In this document: piece by piece, positions 63,115-64,000 of the stretch
Position numbering within the stretch: the first letter of the stretch is position 1
How the letters are laid out: each line of letters starts with the position of its first letter
Position numbers and translations under genes: made by a program
Origin: Rubrivivax sp.
GTDB lineage: Bacteria > Pseudomonadota > Gammaproteobacteria > Burkholderiales > Burkholderiaceae_C
DNA length: 64,000 nucleotides
Direction of reading: 5' to 3'
Assembly (NCBI GenBank): GCA_016719535.1
Contig: JADJYX010000041.1
Location: 124,001-188,000 of the forward strand
Notes under the pieces: model-generated
What the model was told of the DNA's origin: nothing
Databases searched by the model: none
What the model saw: only the letters and a program-made list of their open reading frames with translations

Positions 63115-64000
63115 ATGTCCGAAGTCGTCGATCACCTCGCGGAGCTCACCGGATTCCGGGACCGGGATGTCGTCGACGTCACGCTCGTCGGTGCCTTCTG
63201 CGACCTGTTGCGGCCGGACAGCGTCGCCATCTATCGCCCGGTGGGCGAACCCGACGCCCAGCGCTGGCTGACGCGCGCCCGCCTGCGGGGCCAGGAAACG
63301 ACGCCCACCGCCGATTCGGTCTGGGCGGCGCTCGAGGACCTGCCGGCGCTGGAGACGCTGCCGCAGCACCGCCGCTGCCTGCAGGAGCAGGCCGCCGTGA
63401 CCTGCACGGCCGACGGCCGCACGATGAGCCTGTTTCCGCTCAACACCGACCGCGAAGTCGCCGGCGTGCTCGACATCCGCACCCGTGCCCCGCTCACCGA
63501 CGAGCAGACGCGGCTGGTGTCGAGCATCCTGCGCGTCTACCGCAACTTCCAGGTTCTGCTGGACTACAGCGAACGCGATACGCTCACCGGCCTGCTCAAT
63601 CGCAAGACCTTCGACGGCTCGTTCTTGCGCGTGTCCGCCCAGGGCGCGCCGACCCCGGTGCAGGCAGCGCCGTGCCACGAACGCCGCAGCGGCGGCGAAT
63701 CGACCTGGCTCGGCGTGATCGACATCGACCACTTCAAGGCCGTCAACGACAGCCATGGGCACCTGATCGGCGACGAGGTGCTGCTGCTGATCGCGCGCCT
63801 GATGCGCGGCAGCTTCCGTTTCCAGGATCAGCTCTACCGCTTCGGTGGCGAGGAATTCGTCGTGCTGGTCCGCGGCGGCCGGGCCGAGCAGGCGGCCATC
63901 GCCTTCGAGCGGCTGCGCGCCAATATCGCCGCCTACGTCTTCCCGCGCGTGGGCCACATCACCGTATCGATCGGCTTTACCGAGGTGCGAACCGGCGACT
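63115..64000 (+). CDS. GGDEF diguanylate cyclase, 3'-truncated by window end
   Basis: 295 residues visible, open to the end of the window. A GAF-like N-terminal region (about 1-150; TLVGAFCDLLRPDSVAIYRPV, VAGVLDIRTRAPLTDEQTRLV) precedes the GGDEF domain: DTLTGLLNRKTFD, LGVIDIDHFKAVNDSHGHLIGDEVLL and the active site RFGGEEFVVLV. The inhibitory I-site RFQD stands five residues before GGEEF, so the enzyme should be active and product-inhibited. Makes cyclic di-GMP. Lies 139 bp after chpA on the same strand; cyclic di-GMP commonly controls type IV pili (inference for a link). A 30-residue insert (TPVQAAPCHERRSGGEST) interrupts the first part of the domain. Confidence 0.92.
   Translation, partial: MSEVVDHLAELTGFRDRDVVDVTLVGAFCDLLRPDSVAIYRPVGEPDAQRWLTRARLRGQETTPTADSVWAALEDLPALETLPQHRRCLQEQAAVTCTADGRTMSLFPLNTDREVAGVLDIRTRAPLTDEQTRLVSSILRVYRNFQVLLDYSERDTLTGLLNRKTFDGSFLRVSAQGAPTPVQAAPCHERRSGGESTWLGVIDIDHFKAVNDSHGHLIGDEVLLLIARLMRGSFRFQDQLYRFGGEEFVVLVRGGRAEQAAIAFERLRANIAAYVFPRVGHITVSIGFTEVRTGD

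Noticed and set aside
55791..63116. A 2441-codon open frame on the minus strand opposite pilJ and chpA
   Set aside because: It is antisense to well-recognised genes; its His/Arg/Gln/Gly-rich composition is the usual mirror of high-GC coding sequence and contains no domain.

Overview
The window is about 70% GC, densely packed and free of tRNA, rRNA, CRISPR or transposase genes that I can see. Gene content and order suggest a motile, twitching betaproteobacterium of the order Burkholderiales, probably near the Rubrivivax/Leptothrix/Ideonella group. The main evidence is the tyrS / M23 peptidase / anmK / erpA / bactofilin / rpsI / rplM block and the hemL / thiD / rubredoxin / pilGHIJL block. This is recognition from memory, not a database search.

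Layout. 1-1371: end of a ferric-reductase-like flavoprotein and a cytochrome b5-like protein. About 1380-5105 (minus): the remains of a 3-hydroxybenzoate/gentisate operon (hydroxylase, gentisate dioxygenase, fumarylpyruvate hydrolase, maleylpyruvate isomerase, TRAP binding protein). Every gene is broken, while the divergent MarR regulator and a palindromic operator look intact. 5835-14973: a small unknown gene, a DUF924 protein, a degenerate ApbE-like protein, a PutA without its DNA-binding domain, a secreted unknown and an amidase; a 145-bp giant palindrome closes this part. 14176-17106 (minus): hydroxyacid dehydrogenase, split chromate transporter and alpha/beta hydrolase, joined by 4-nt overlaps.

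17203-21048: a DUF1993 protein, then a TPR/O-GlcNAc-transferase-like protein divergent from a very short flagellin; this pairing suggests flagellin glycosylation. 21162-28823: htpG, then an overlapping operon of LuxR-type response regulator, LysM-FecR periplasmic protein and CHASE2 histidine kinase, the best candidate here for a little-described sensory system. 28847-39602: the housekeeping block (srkA-like kinase, DUF2726, GNAT, rplM-rpsI, bactofilin, erpA, anmK, M23 peptidase, tyrS, cation efflux, dtd).

39653-50230: an orphan Bug-type binding protein and an eight-gene minus-strand operon. That operon holds a complete branched-chain/aromatic-type ABC importer flanked by two CoA ligases, with a divergent Crp/Fnr-type regulator. 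Its livH carries a single-base frameshift. 50232-64000: hemL, thiD, rubredoxin, the Pil-Chp chemosensory cluster (pilG, pilH, pilI, pilJ, a 2084-residue ChpA/PilL) and a diguanylate cyclase that runs off the end.
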